From: Nanobdellota archaeon
GTDB taxonomy: Archaea > Nanobdellota > Nanobdellia > Pacearchaeales > GW2011-AR1
Length of the DNA stretch: 9,548 nucleotides
Direction: 5' to 3'
Assembly (NCBI GenBank): GCA_022709585.1
Contig: JAKLIN010000024.1
Span: 1-9,548 of the forward strand
Numbering within the stretch: position 1 is the first letter of the stretch; every line of letters begins with the position of its first letter. Shown here in pieces: positions 1-4,900 of this stretch. Under the pieces are notes generated by a model. The model was not told the DNA's origin. It saw only the letters and a program-made list of their open reading frames with translations, and made no database searches. The translations under genes and the position numbers were made by a program.

Positions 1-1
1 A

Positions 2-922
2 TACATTTGGAATTGTATCGTTAAGGATAATCAATCTCGAGTTTATAACTCTACAAATCGAACAATAACTTATGATGCAACTTATCCAGATATTTCTGGA
101 GCCTCATTTATTCCAAGTTACAACAGCGTCGCTATTTCTTGGACAACCACCGAATCAACAAACAGTTCAGTTAATCTATCAAATTCCCTTTATAACTATG
201 CGGATTTTTCTGAACTAAAAGAATCAACTATTTCTGGATTAAGTTCAAACACCTATTATGAGTTTATCATTTTCTATTGTGATAAAGCAAACAATTGTAG
301 AACCAGTGAAACATTCAACTTTACAACAACGAGTGCCCCTGTTTTAGCAAGTGGCGGAGGCGGAGGGGGTTCAACAAATTCTCTTACCGAATTAAATTCT
401 TCTCAGCTAAAATCTCTTCAGGAAATAAGCTTAGAAAAAGGAAAAAGCATTAAACTTACTCTTTCCAACAAGCAAAAACACGCATTGAAGATTAATTCTG
501 TTCAAGACAACAAAGTAAATATTACTGTCTCAAGCAGCCCTTTAAATTTTATTTTGGAAGCAGGACAAGAGAAAAAGATTAACATTTCCAATTCTGATTT
601 TTATGATTTGTATATTTTTCTTAAAAAGATCTCAGATTCTAAAGCAGTTTTAGCAATTCAAGAGATAAATGAATCGATTAAACCTGTTCCAGAATCAGAT
701 AGTTCACAAGAAATGAATAACTCAGAAAGCGTCGAGACTAACAGCTCTCTCGGCAATCTTGTTTCAATTCAACAAGAAAACCCCTTCACTAAATCTCCAA
801 GCTCCAATAAAATAAAGATAGTTTTAGTGGTAGCTCTTATTTTAATGGTTTTAACTAAAGTAGGATTTGACGTTTATCATATCTTGAAAAAGAGAGAAAA
901 CTCAGAAAAAACCAAAAAGTAA
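2..922 (+). CDS. C-terminal part of a cell-surface protein with Fn3-like domain and membrane anchor (5' end outside window)
   Basis: The frame is open from the first bases, so the gene begins upstream; a TTG at 485 is only an internal Leu codon. In the 306 visible codons: the end of an Ig-like domain (about 1-29, with a WNCIVKD motif); an Fn3-like domain (about 30-112, with AISWTT and the late YEFIIFYCDKANNC strand); six glycines at 118-123; a beta-rich module (about 140-225) that starts with a KGKSIKLTL strand and contains SDFYDLYIFLKKI; a low-complexity Ser/Asn/Glu spacer; one hydrophobic helix (about 272-292); and a basic tail ending in KTKK. Many NxS/T sequons (NST, NRT, NSS, NLS, NFT, NIT, NIS) suggest an N-glycosylated outer-surface protein anchored by its C-terminus. 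From memory, similar modular proteins are common in Woesearchaeota and relatives. Ligand and role are unknown; adhesion or envelope structure is a guess. Confidence 0.85.
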   Translation, partial: YIWNCIVKDNQSRVYNSTNRTITYDATYPDISGASFIPSYNSVAISWTTTESTNSSVNLSNSLYNYADFSELKESTISGLSSNTYYEFIIFYCDKANNCRTSETFNFTTTSAPVLASGGGGGGSTNSLTELNSSQLKSLQEISLEKGKSIKLTLSNKQKHALKINSVQDNKVNITVSSSPLNFILEAGQEKKINISNSDFYDLYIFLKKISDSKAVLAIQEINESIKPVPESDSSQEMNNSESVETNSSLGNLVSIQQENPFTKSPSSNKIKIVLVVALILMVLTKVGFDVYHILKKRENSEKTKK

Positions 923-949
923 AGGCAAAAAATAGACTGGATGGTTAAA

Positions 950-956
950 TTTATAA
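950..956 (+). promoter_or_regulatory. TATA box of the tRNA-Tyr gene
   Basis: TTTATAA lies about 29 bp before the first base of the mature tRNA, in the 59-bp gap after the surface protein gene. This spacing fits an archaeal TBP site with transcription starting at or close to the tRNA 5' end. Confidence 0.6.
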
Positions 957-981
957 GGAATCTGATTTTTCTTGAAATAAT

Positions 982-1117
982 CCCCGCGTAGCTTAGTGGT
1001 TAAAGCGCTTGGCTGTAGATTATATCTAGGGTGGATATTCCACTTCGGAAACTAAATGAAACCTGAAAAGCCAGAGCAGAACCCGAGAGACCCCAGGTTC
1101 GAATCCTGGCGTGGGGA
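982..1117 (+). tRNA. tRNA-Tyr (anticodon GTA) with a 63-nt intron at 37/38
   Basis: Acceptor stem CCCCGCG (982-988) pairs with CGTGGGG (1110-1116) with one G-U; the discriminator is A1117 and CCA is not encoded. D stem is GCTT/AAGC (991-994 with 1003-1006), with GG at 998-999. Anticodon stem CTTGG (1008-1012) pairs with CCGAG (1083-1087). The T arm is CCAGG-TTCGAAT-CCTGG (1093-1109). Anticodon GTA is at 1015-1017. The C1-G72 pair is the known archaeal/eukaryal Tyr identity element. The mature tRNA joins 982-1018 to 1082-1117 (73 nt). Position 38 becomes C, which is less usual than A. A TATA box precedes the gene and T runs follow it. It has its own promoter but lies just before a protein gene. 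Confidence 0.97.
1019..1081 (+). other. Archaeal tRNA intron with bulge-helix-bulge splice motif
   Basis: The central 4-bp helix is CTGT (1013-1016, tRNA positions 32-35) with GCAG (1076-1079). The 5' bulge is A36 G37 and intron base A1019; the 3' bulge is A1080 A1081 and exon base C1082. Cutting after the second base of each bulge gives the canonical 37/38 junction for the tRNA splicing endonuclease. Inside, GTGGA (1031-1035) and TCCAC (1039-1043) form a hairpin with a 3-nt loop, extendable by two G-U pairs. Little pairing is visible right next to the central helix, so the inner helix is weak. Confidence 0.9.
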
Positions 1118-1128
1118 TTTTATTTTTT
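1118..1128 (+). terminator. T-rich terminator after tRNA-Tyr
   Basis: TTTT, then A, then TTTTTT directly follow the tRNA 3' end. Archaeal RNA polymerase stops at such T runs without needing a hairpin. The next ATG is only 14 bases further on, so some read-through into that gene is possible. Confidence 0.5.
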
Positions 1129-1141
1129 ATCTAATAAAAAT

Positions 1142-1705
1142 ATGGAAAAAGGAAAAACGCTTTATGTAACTGAAAGAAAAGATTGGCGTTTATGGCTTAA
1201 AGAAAATTATAACAAGGAAAAAGAGATTTGGTTAATCTACTATCGAAAATCTTCTAATAAGCCTAGGATATCTTACAATGATGCTGTTGAAGAAGCACTT
1301 TGTTACGGTTGGATAGATGGCATTCTTAAGCGCGTGGATGATGAAAGTTTTGCTCAAAGATTTTCTCCTAGGAGACCAAAAAGCAATCTTTCAGAGATGA
1401 ATAAAGAGCGTATTAGAAGACTTATTAAACAAAAGAAAATGACTGCCATTGGGCTTAAAGCAGTTTCGCATGCGTTTGATAAAGATAAAGACCCGAAACT
1501 AATTGTCGCAGAAGATATACTCAAAGCATTAAAAAGTGATAAACAAACATGGAAAAACTTTGAAAATTTTTCAGAAGGCTACAAAAAAGTGCGTATTGGA
1601 TATATTGAAGATGTGAGAGGATATGACCAAGAGATGTTTAAGAAAAGACTAAATCACTTTGTTAAAATGACTTCCAAAAACAAAAAGTTTGGCATGGTTC
1701 AGTGA
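1142..1705 (+). CDS. YdeI/OmpD-associated-like protein
   Basis: 187 residues, about the usual family length. Family marks are an N-terminal TLYVTERKDWRLWL segment (6-19), then AVEEALCYGWIDG (48-60) and RFSPRRPKS (73-81) followed by SEMN (84-87). In relatives the last block normally reads KSxWSxxN; here the Trp is replaced by Leu83. The C-terminal half is helical and Lys-rich. Members are small soluble bacterial and archaeal proteins annotated as YdeI/OmpD-associated and sometimes linked to bacteriocin or antimicrobial peptide tolerance; the biochemical role is not established. The ATG lies 24 bp after the tRNA gene and I see no convincing TATA box at -25 (only the T/A-rich tRNA terminator region), so its promoter is uncertain. 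It converges with the minus-strand gene at 1732-1986. Confidence 0.88.
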   Translation: MEKGKTLYVTERKDWRLWLKENYNKEKEIWLIYYRKSSNKPRISYNDAVEEALCYGWIDGILKRVDDESFAQRFSPRRPKSNLSEMNKERIRRLIKQKKMTAIGLKAVSHAFDKDKDPKLIVAEDILKALKSDKQTWKNFENFSEGYKKVRIGYIEDVRGYDQEMFKKRLNHFVKMTSKNKKFGMVQ

Positions 1706-1731
1706 GAAGTTTAAAAATTAAATTCAAAAGA

Positions 1732-1986
1732 TTAGAATTTTGTAAGCTCTTTATACTGAGGGCAATCATGACATGGCCTTCTTTTCCGTAAGTCTTCTAA
1801 TGCAAAATTCTGCATTAATTCCCAAATCTGTCCCCATTGAGCTTTTTCAGGATTCTTCCAATAATCTTCGAACTCTTGAAGTTTTATTTCTCTTACTCCT
1901 TCTTTAAATTTAAACGTCGGCTCTCCGCGAGTTTCAACAGAGTCTACAACATTCCTATTGCCGTACTGGCTATAAAGAAGAGACAT
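1732..1986 (-). CDS. Small uncharacterised protein with a C-terminal CxxC pair
   Basis: 84 residues, charged and soluble, with no membrane segment. The middle is rich in acidic and aromatic residues (FEDYWKNPEKAQWGQIWELM, 39-58), followed by a basic RKRRP and a CHDC motif (72-75) that could bind a metal together with other ligands. I do not recognise a family. The start is supported by a TATA-like element about 25 bp upstream on the minus strand, giving a leaderless mRNA, and the frame is intact between two other genes. It lies 33 bp downstream of another small minus-strand gene. The composition looks like a real protein and no other long frame competes, but the gene call is not certain. Confidence 0.65.
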   Translation of the reverse strand: MSLLYSQYGNRNVVDSVETRGEPTFKFKEGVREIKLQEFEDYWKNPEKAQWGQIWELMQNFALEDLRKRRPCHDCPQYKELTKF

Positions 1987-2006
1987 TAAATCATTCCAAT
2001 CATTCC

Positions 2007-2014
2007 ATAATAAA
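2007..2014 (-). promoter_or_regulatory. TATA-like element for the gene at 1732-1986
   Basis: Read on the minus strand this is ATTTATTAT-like (plus-strand ATAATAAA), centred about 25 bp before the ATG at 1986. It sits in the short gap behind the stop codon of the gene at 2020-2238 and implies a leaderless transcript. Confidence 0.4.
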
Positions 2015-2019
2015 TCTAA

Positions 2020-2238
2020 TTATAGACAGCGTAACCCTTTAGCAATTCTTTTTTCAATAGAAGATTTCTGAGATATTTTTTGAATCCCTCTCTCTAAATT
2101 GTCGCATACCTTATAATAATCTGGGATGTAGAAACTCGTGCCTTCTTTTATTTCTAAAGGAAAACTTGGAGAATAAGCTAAAATTATTGCCTCTGAAGTT
2201 TTTCTTGTGTTATAAACTAAGCGTTCTACAGAATTCAT
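2020..2238 (-). CDS. Small uncharacterised protein, 72 aa
   Basis: The frame is open back to an ATG at 2343 (107 aa), but I choose the internal ATG at 2238. A TATA-like ATATAAAT (2269-2276) fits a start there with a leader of about 8 nt, and the longer version would run through the promoter of the divergent gene at 2356. The 72-aa product has MNSVERLVYNTRKTSEAIILA at its start, a middle segment SFYIPDYYKVCDNLERG (35-51) and a basic end (EKRIAKGLRCL). It looks soluble, with two isolated Cys (45, 71) and no motif I recognise. It could be a small regulator or a fragment of something larger; no function is proposed. The 1986 gene follows on the same strand after 33 bp, with its own TATA-like box. 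Confidence 0.5.
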   Translation of the reverse strand: MNSVERLVYNTRKTSEAIILAYSPSFPLEIKEGTSFYIPDYYKVCDNLERGIQKISQKSSIEKRIAKGLRCL

Positions 2239-2268
2239 ATTTTTCTTTAGGCTTAAATCATTAAAAAG

Positions 2269-2276
2269 ATTTATAT
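2269..2276 (-). promoter_or_regulatory. TATA box supporting the start at 2238
   Basis: The minus strand reads ATATAAAT, preceded by AGG. Its centre is about 35 bp before the ATG at 2238, which puts the start site near 2246 and gives a very short leader. This element lies inside the longer open frame, so the upstream ATG at 2343 is unlikely to be used. Confidence 0.4.
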
Positions 2277-2325
2277 CCTTGAGTTTATACAATTCCAAAA
2301 CAATTCTAATGAATATTAACATCAT

Positions 2326-2336
2326 ATTTTTAAATA
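2326..2336 (+). promoter_or_regulatory. TATA box for the gene at 2356
   Basis: TTTTTAAATAA is centred about 25 bp before the ATG at 2356, predicting a leaderless mRNA that probably also carries the HD gene at 2720. Confidence 0.5.
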
Positions 2337-2355
2337 AGAACATCTTGACTAAATT

Positions 2356-2706
2356 ATGAGTTTTAAAAAAGTGGTTGGATGGGCAGAGATTGTTTTAGGT
2401 TTAATCATTCTTATTGGAGTAATTTACTGCTTCATAAATCCGGAAGGAATAGCAAATTTTCTCTCTGAAAAAAAGATTTTTATATTTCATAATTTAGAAA
2501 ATTTAGAACTTCCAAAAACAAATGAGGTAAGTCAGGAGTCAGAGAGAATATTAGACTTGATGGGATTTATTAGCCAGTACGGAATGTTGTATTTAGTTTT
2601 AACTGGAATTGCTTTTATCTTCATTTCTATTGCAATAATTTTACAAGGAATCCTTAACATTTCAGAAAGAAATAACTTACCCGGCAGAAGTATTAAAACA
2701 GTTTAA
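2356..2706 (+). CDS. Uncharacterised membrane protein with two transmembrane helices
   Basis: 116 residues. Helix 1 is about 6-27 (it contains a buried Glu11 in WAEIVLGLIILIGVIYC) and helix 2 about 75-99. The basic N-terminus and the basic tail suggest that both ends are cytoplasmic, with a 47-residue outer loop rich in Glu and Asn. I do not recognise the family and see no Cys or His pattern that suggests metal binding. The ATG follows a TATA box at the leaderless distance. The HD phosphohydrolase gene starts 13 bp after the stop with no clear promoter of its own, so the two are probably co-transcribed; a functional link is only suggested by that arrangement. Confidence 0.75.
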   Translation: MSFKKVVGWAEIVLGLIILIGVIYCFINPEGIANFLSEKKIFIFHNLENLELPKTNEVSQESERILDLMGFISQYGMLYLVLTGIAFIFISIAIILQGILNISERNNLPGRSIKTV

Positions 2707-2719
2707 GCAAGTTTAAATT

Positions 2720-3382
2720 ATGAGTAAATGCAAAAAACAAGAAATTCTTGATAAGACCATTGATTTTGTAAGAAAAACTCTTTCAGATGCAGAAGGAGGG
2801 CATGATTGGGAGCATACTTGTCGTGTTTGGAATCTAGCTAAATTAATCTCTAAAAAAGAAAAGGTTAATGCTTTTATTATTGAATTAGGGGCGTTGCTTC
2901 ATGACATTGCTGATTCAAAATTCTTTGGAGGAGATGAAGAAGTCGGGCCTCGCAAAGCACAAAATTTTTTGAGTTCTCTTAATCTAGAATCAGAAATAAT
3001 TAATCATGTTGAAAACATAATTATTAATGTTTCTTTTAAAGGAGGGAAACACCTTCAGAAATTTAAGTCTCCTGAATTGGATGTTGTTCAAGATGCAGAC
3101 AGATTAGACGCAATGGGAGCTATTGGAATTGCCAGAACATTCAATTACGGAGGTTACAAAAATAGACCTATTTACAATCCTGCAATTAAACCGAACTTAA
3201 ACATGAGCAAAGAAGAATACAAACAAAGCAATGCTCCAACAATTAATCATTTTTATGAGAAATTATTACTATTAAAAGATTTGATGAATACTAAAACTGG
3301 AAAGAAGCTTGCAGAACACAGGCATGAATTCATGGAGAAATACTTATCTGAATTTTATGATGAATGGGAAGGAAAATTATAA
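2720..3382 (+). CDS. HD-domain phosphohydrolase, YedJ-like
   Basis: 220 residues, close to E. coli YedJ (about 230). The metal-binding HD pattern is complete: His32 (in GHDWEH, 27-32), His61-Asp62 (LLHDIAD), and Asp127 within QDADRLDAMGAIGIAR (124-139), a block I recall nearly unchanged in YedJ. The C-terminal NHFYEKLLLLKDLMNTKTGK and AEHRHEFM also match the family layout. Such enzymes are cytoplasmic metal-dependent phosphohydrolases acting on nucleotides or other phosphoesters; the substrate of this subfamily is not known. The ATG sits 13 bp behind the two-helix membrane protein gene, in an apparent two-gene operon. No Shine-Dalgarno sequence is seen, so translation may depend on coupling or on an undetected internal promoter. 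Confidence 0.92.
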   Translation: MSKCKKQEILDKTIDFVRKTLSDAEGGHDWEHTCRVWNLAKLISKKEKVNAFIIELGALLHDIADSKFFGGDEEVGPRKAQNFLSSLNLESEIINHVENIIINVSFKGGKHLQKFKSPELDVVQDADRLDAMGAIGIARTFNYGGYKNRPIYNPAIKPNLNMSKEEYKQSNAPTINHFYEKLLLLKDLMNTKTGKKLAEHRHEFMEKYLSEFYDEWEGKL

Positions 3383-3386
3383 ATTT

Positions 3387-3400
3387 AAAAAAAGAAAAAA
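3387..3400 (-). terminator. T-rich terminator of the minus-strand Cys-rich gene
   Basis: On the minus strand this reads as six T, one C, then seven T, 25-40 bases after the stop of the gene at 3426-3656. It lies in the 43-bp gap between two convergent genes. Archaeal terminators are typically such T tracts. Confidence 0.5.
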
Positions 3401-3425
3401 TAAATTTATTTCTGGTGTTAGGCAA

Positions 3426-3656
3426 CTAATTTCTAGCGCCACAACCACAAGAACCTTCTGATTTCATCTGGCAACCTGCTTGTCCGCATGCAGATGAGCT
3501 TGAACAAGTTCCATCGCAAGAGCCGCATCCAGTTAAAGTCTCTACAGTTTTGGATTCTATAACTGAATCAGAGGAAGCTCTAACTAAAAAGATCCCTGCT
3601 CCAATTATCGAGACAAGCAATAAAGTAACCAGTCCGATTAACAATAATTGTTTCAT
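3426..3656 (-). CDS. Small membrane-anchored or secreted Cys-rich protein
   Basis: 76 residues. One hydrophobic stretch (about 4-25) after a single Lys acts as a signal anchor or signal peptide. The rest is a short Ser/Glu linker and a C-terminal domain with seven cysteines (44, 47, 51, 57, 62, 70, 72) in a Gly/Ser-rich background: CGSCDGTC, then CGQAGC, then CGC. The pattern suggests binding of a soft metal or a cluster outside the membrane; no family is recognised, and disulfides are the alternative. It is the only gene here with a strong Shine-Dalgarno site. It is 76 bp downstream of the membrane winged-helix regulator on the same strand and has its own likely promoter, so it could be a target of that regulator (inference). 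Confidence 0.75.
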   Translation of the reverse strand: MKQLLLIGLVTLLLVSIIGAGIFLVRASSDSVIESKTVETLTGCGSCDGTCSSSSACGQAGCQMKSEGSCGCGARN

Positions 3657-3660
3657 TTAA

Positions 3661-3667
3661 ACCTCCT
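3661..3667 (-). promoter_or_regulatory. Strong Shine-Dalgarno site for the Cys-rich gene
   Basis: The minus strand reads AGGAGGT, four bases (TTAA) before the ATG at 3656. It is a full match to the usual anti-Shine-Dalgarno end of 16S rRNA and fixes the start. No other gene in the window has a comparable site. Confidence 0.85.
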
Positions 3668-3705
3668 GAATGATTTAATTTTATAATAATTCCACAGAAA
3701 TTTAG

Positions 3706-3713
3706 ATTATATT
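3706..3713 (-). promoter_or_regulatory. Probable TATA box of the Cys-rich gene
   Basis: AATATAAT on the minus strand would start transcription near 3684, leaving a leader of about 27 nt that includes the Shine-Dalgarno site. A nearer TATA-like run (3679-3690) would start inside or after that site and is less likely, but cannot be excluded. Confidence 0.4.
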
Positions 3714-3732
3714 CAGTTTGGTGAAACTAGTT

Positions 3733-4206
3733 TCATTGCTTTAAAACCACAATATTGTTCATTCCTCTTCTTTTTCTTTCAACAAGTTGTTTTGCTTCTA
3801 ACTTATCAATAAGACGGGTTATTCCAACTTTTCCAATTCCCAATCTTTCCATTAAATCTTTTTGAAATATTGCTCCATTTTCCGCCTGCAAAATTTTAAC
3901 AACCTCTTGCTCTGTTTTGTCAAGTCCTTTTAGATTAATAGATTTCTTCTTCTCTTTTACAGTTCGAGTTTTAATAATAACATTCTCCTTAGCAAATATC
4001 AAAAATAATCCAATTACAAAGATAATTCCTGCAATAGCAATGCTCAAATAAGTTTGAGATGAAATCGTGTCATACATGGTGCATGTCGAACCATGAGAAC
4101 AGCTTTGGGTCACAATTTTCTTCATTCCAACATTGAATAAAGTCACAATTAACCCAAGTATAACAGAAATTCCCACAATTAAGAATCCAACATGTTTATT
4201 TTTCAT
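3733..4206 (-). CDS. Membrane-anchored winged-helix transcription regulator with Cys/His outer loop
   Basis: 157 residues. Two membrane helices (about 7-26 and 53-72) enclose a loop of about 25 residues predicted to face outward, which holds Cys36, His38 and Cys42 (CSHGSTC). After a basic linker (79-89), a C-terminal winged helix follows (about 94-157): LDKTEQEVVKILQ, then FQKDLMERLGIGKVGITRLIDKL as the HTH, and LVERKRRGMNNIVVLKQ as the wing, in the MarR-like style of archaeal membrane regulators. The layout suggests a one-component sensor: outside signal, inside DNA binding. The Cys-His-Cys loop could sense metal or thiol redox state, but this is inferred. It is divergent from the toxin-antitoxin operon over a shared 122-bp region and sits just upstream of the Cys-rich gene, its most likely partner. 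Confidence 0.85.
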   Translation of the reverse strand: MKNKHVGFLIVGISVILGLIVTLFNVGMKKIVTQSCSHGSTCTMYDTISSQTYLSIAIAGIIFVIGLFLIFAKENVIIKTRTVKEKKKSINLKGLDKTEQEVVKILQAENGAIFQKDLMERLGIGKVGITRLIDKLEAKQLVERKRRGMNNIVVLKQ

Positions 4207-4328
4207 AAAAAAGGATAACTTATTGACTATTAAAATCTATTCTCGAAAAAGATAGTTACAATTTTTTGCAAGATAGTTATAATAGAATATTTTATAAACT
4301 ATAGAAATTATAGCCACTATAGACTAAA
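4207..4328. promoter_or_regulatory. Divergent promoter region with short repeated elements
   Basis: This gap drives the regulator (minus) and the toxin-antitoxin pair (plus). Minus TATA: about 4229-4237, some 26 bp before the ATG at 4206. Plus TATA: TTTATAAA (4291-4298), about 34 bp before the ATG at 4329, so a start near 4321. Repeats: AAGATAGTTA at 4249-4258 and 4270-4279, 21 bp apart (two helical turns), and ACTATAG at 4298-4304 and 4316-4322, flanking the plus start site. The shared core ATAGT/ACTAT occurs five times, including 4226-4230. These could be operators for the antitoxin-toxin complex, for the regulator, or for both. Confidence 0.55.
4249..4279. repeat. Direct repeat AAGATAGTTA x2, 21-bp period
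   Basis: Two exact 10-bp copies (4249-4258, 4270-4279) are on the same face of the helix in the divergent promoter region. This spacing is typical of paired protein-binding sites, though in such AT-rich DNA chance cannot be ruled out. Confidence 0.5.
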
Positions 4329-4541
4329 ATGGACACAACAACAATTCAATTAAGCAAGGAAACAAAAGAAAAAATCTCTTCCTTTGGAACTAAAGGAGAA
4401 AGTTATGATGATATTATCAAAAGAATTTATTCTTTGGCAGTCAAAGAGCAGTTGAAAGATTTTTTATTCTCTTCAGAAAAAACTATCTCTATTGAAGAAG
4501 CTAGAAAAGAGTTGAATAAAAAATGGCCAAAGTCGAAATAG
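4329..4541 (+). CDS. Type II antitoxin (VapB/RelB-like, putative)
   Basis: 70 residues. The N-terminal segment TTIQLSKETKEKISSFGTKGESYDDIIKRI (3-32) has a short beta strand followed by two helices, as in archaeal ribbon-helix-helix-like antitoxins; a similar N-terminus recurs in many archaeal TA pairs. The C-terminal part is charged (SIEEARKELNKKWPKSK) and would wrap the toxin. The gene overlaps the toxin start by 19 bp, a strong sign of a coupled pair. Its promoter lies in the repeat-containing divergent region, which fits autorepression by the antitoxin or the complex. The pairing and size are clear; the exact family name is less certain. Confidence 0.8.
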   Translation: MDTTTIQLSKETKEKISSFGTKGESYDDIIKRIYSLAVKEQLKDFLFSSEKTISIEEARKELNKKWPKSK

Positions 4542-4861
4542 TTCTTTCTCTTTTCGAAGAAATACAAAAAAAATTTAAGGGAGAGTCTCACGAAGTTTTA
4601 GATTTAATTCAAACATTAGAGTCTAATCCAAAAAAAGGCAAAATTCTCGGAAATGTTGGAGGAATTGTAATAAAAGAGCTAAAGTACAAATCTTTTCGAT
4701 TTTATTTTGTAACAGACGGGCATAAATTAAAGCTTTTTGATGAACAAAGTTTAGCTGAGCTGTTAATAAAATTTGTAAGAATGTCTGACAAAAAACATCA
4801 ACAGCAAACAATCGAGGAAATCAAGAAAATACTTCTGAACATGGGACTAAAAGGATTTTAA
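4523..4861 (+). CDS. RelE/ParE-superfamily toxin (putative)
   Basis: 112 residues. The core matches a RelE-type fold: an N-terminal helical region with LDLIQTLESNPKKGKIL (26-42), the strand pair GGIVIKELKYKSFRFYFVTDG (46-66) with Arg59, then KLKLF, LIKFVRMSDKKHQQQT (81-96) and the final helix IEEIKKILL. The FRFYFV and K-F-V-R-M-S-D-K-K pattern is typical of archaeal RelE-like proteins. RelE members cleave mRNA on the ribosome and ParE members poison gyrase; Arg59, Lys83, Arg86 and Lys90/91 are candidate catalytic basic residues, which favours an RNase, but this is inferred. The ATG overlaps the antitoxin gene by 19 bp and has no Shine-Dalgarno site, so translation is probably coupled. A short minus-strand frame inside it is a shadow. 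Confidence 0.82.
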   Translation: MAKVEIVLSLFEEIQKKFKGESHEVLDLIQTLESNPKKGKILGNVGGIVIKELKYKSFRFYFVTDGHKLKLFDEQSLAELLIKFVRMSDKKHQQQTIEEIKKILLNMGLKGF

Positions 4862-4871
4862 GAACATAACG

Positions 4872-4880
4872 CTTTTAAAA
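4872..4880 (+). promoter_or_regulatory. TATA box for the gene at 4901
   Basis: CTTTTAAAA is centred about 25 bp before the ATG, predicting a leaderless mRNA separate from the toxin-antitoxin operon, which ends 39 bp upstream. Confidence 0.5.
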
Positions 4881-4900
4881 CACTTTTTCTTGAAGTTTAT

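Noticed and set aside
485..922. A separate gene starting at TTG 485
   Set aside because: The same frame is open to the window start and encodes Fn3 and linker sequence continuous with it; the TTG is an internal Leu codon.
982..1117. Split tRNA or an integration site at the tRNA
   Set aside because: Both halves lie together with a spliceable intron, and I saw no repeat of the tRNA 3' end elsewhere in the window.
4623..4811. Minus-strand 62-codon frame inside the toxin gene
   Set aside because: It lies wholly within the RelE-like toxin on the opposite strand, has no promoter signal, and its translation has no recognisable features.
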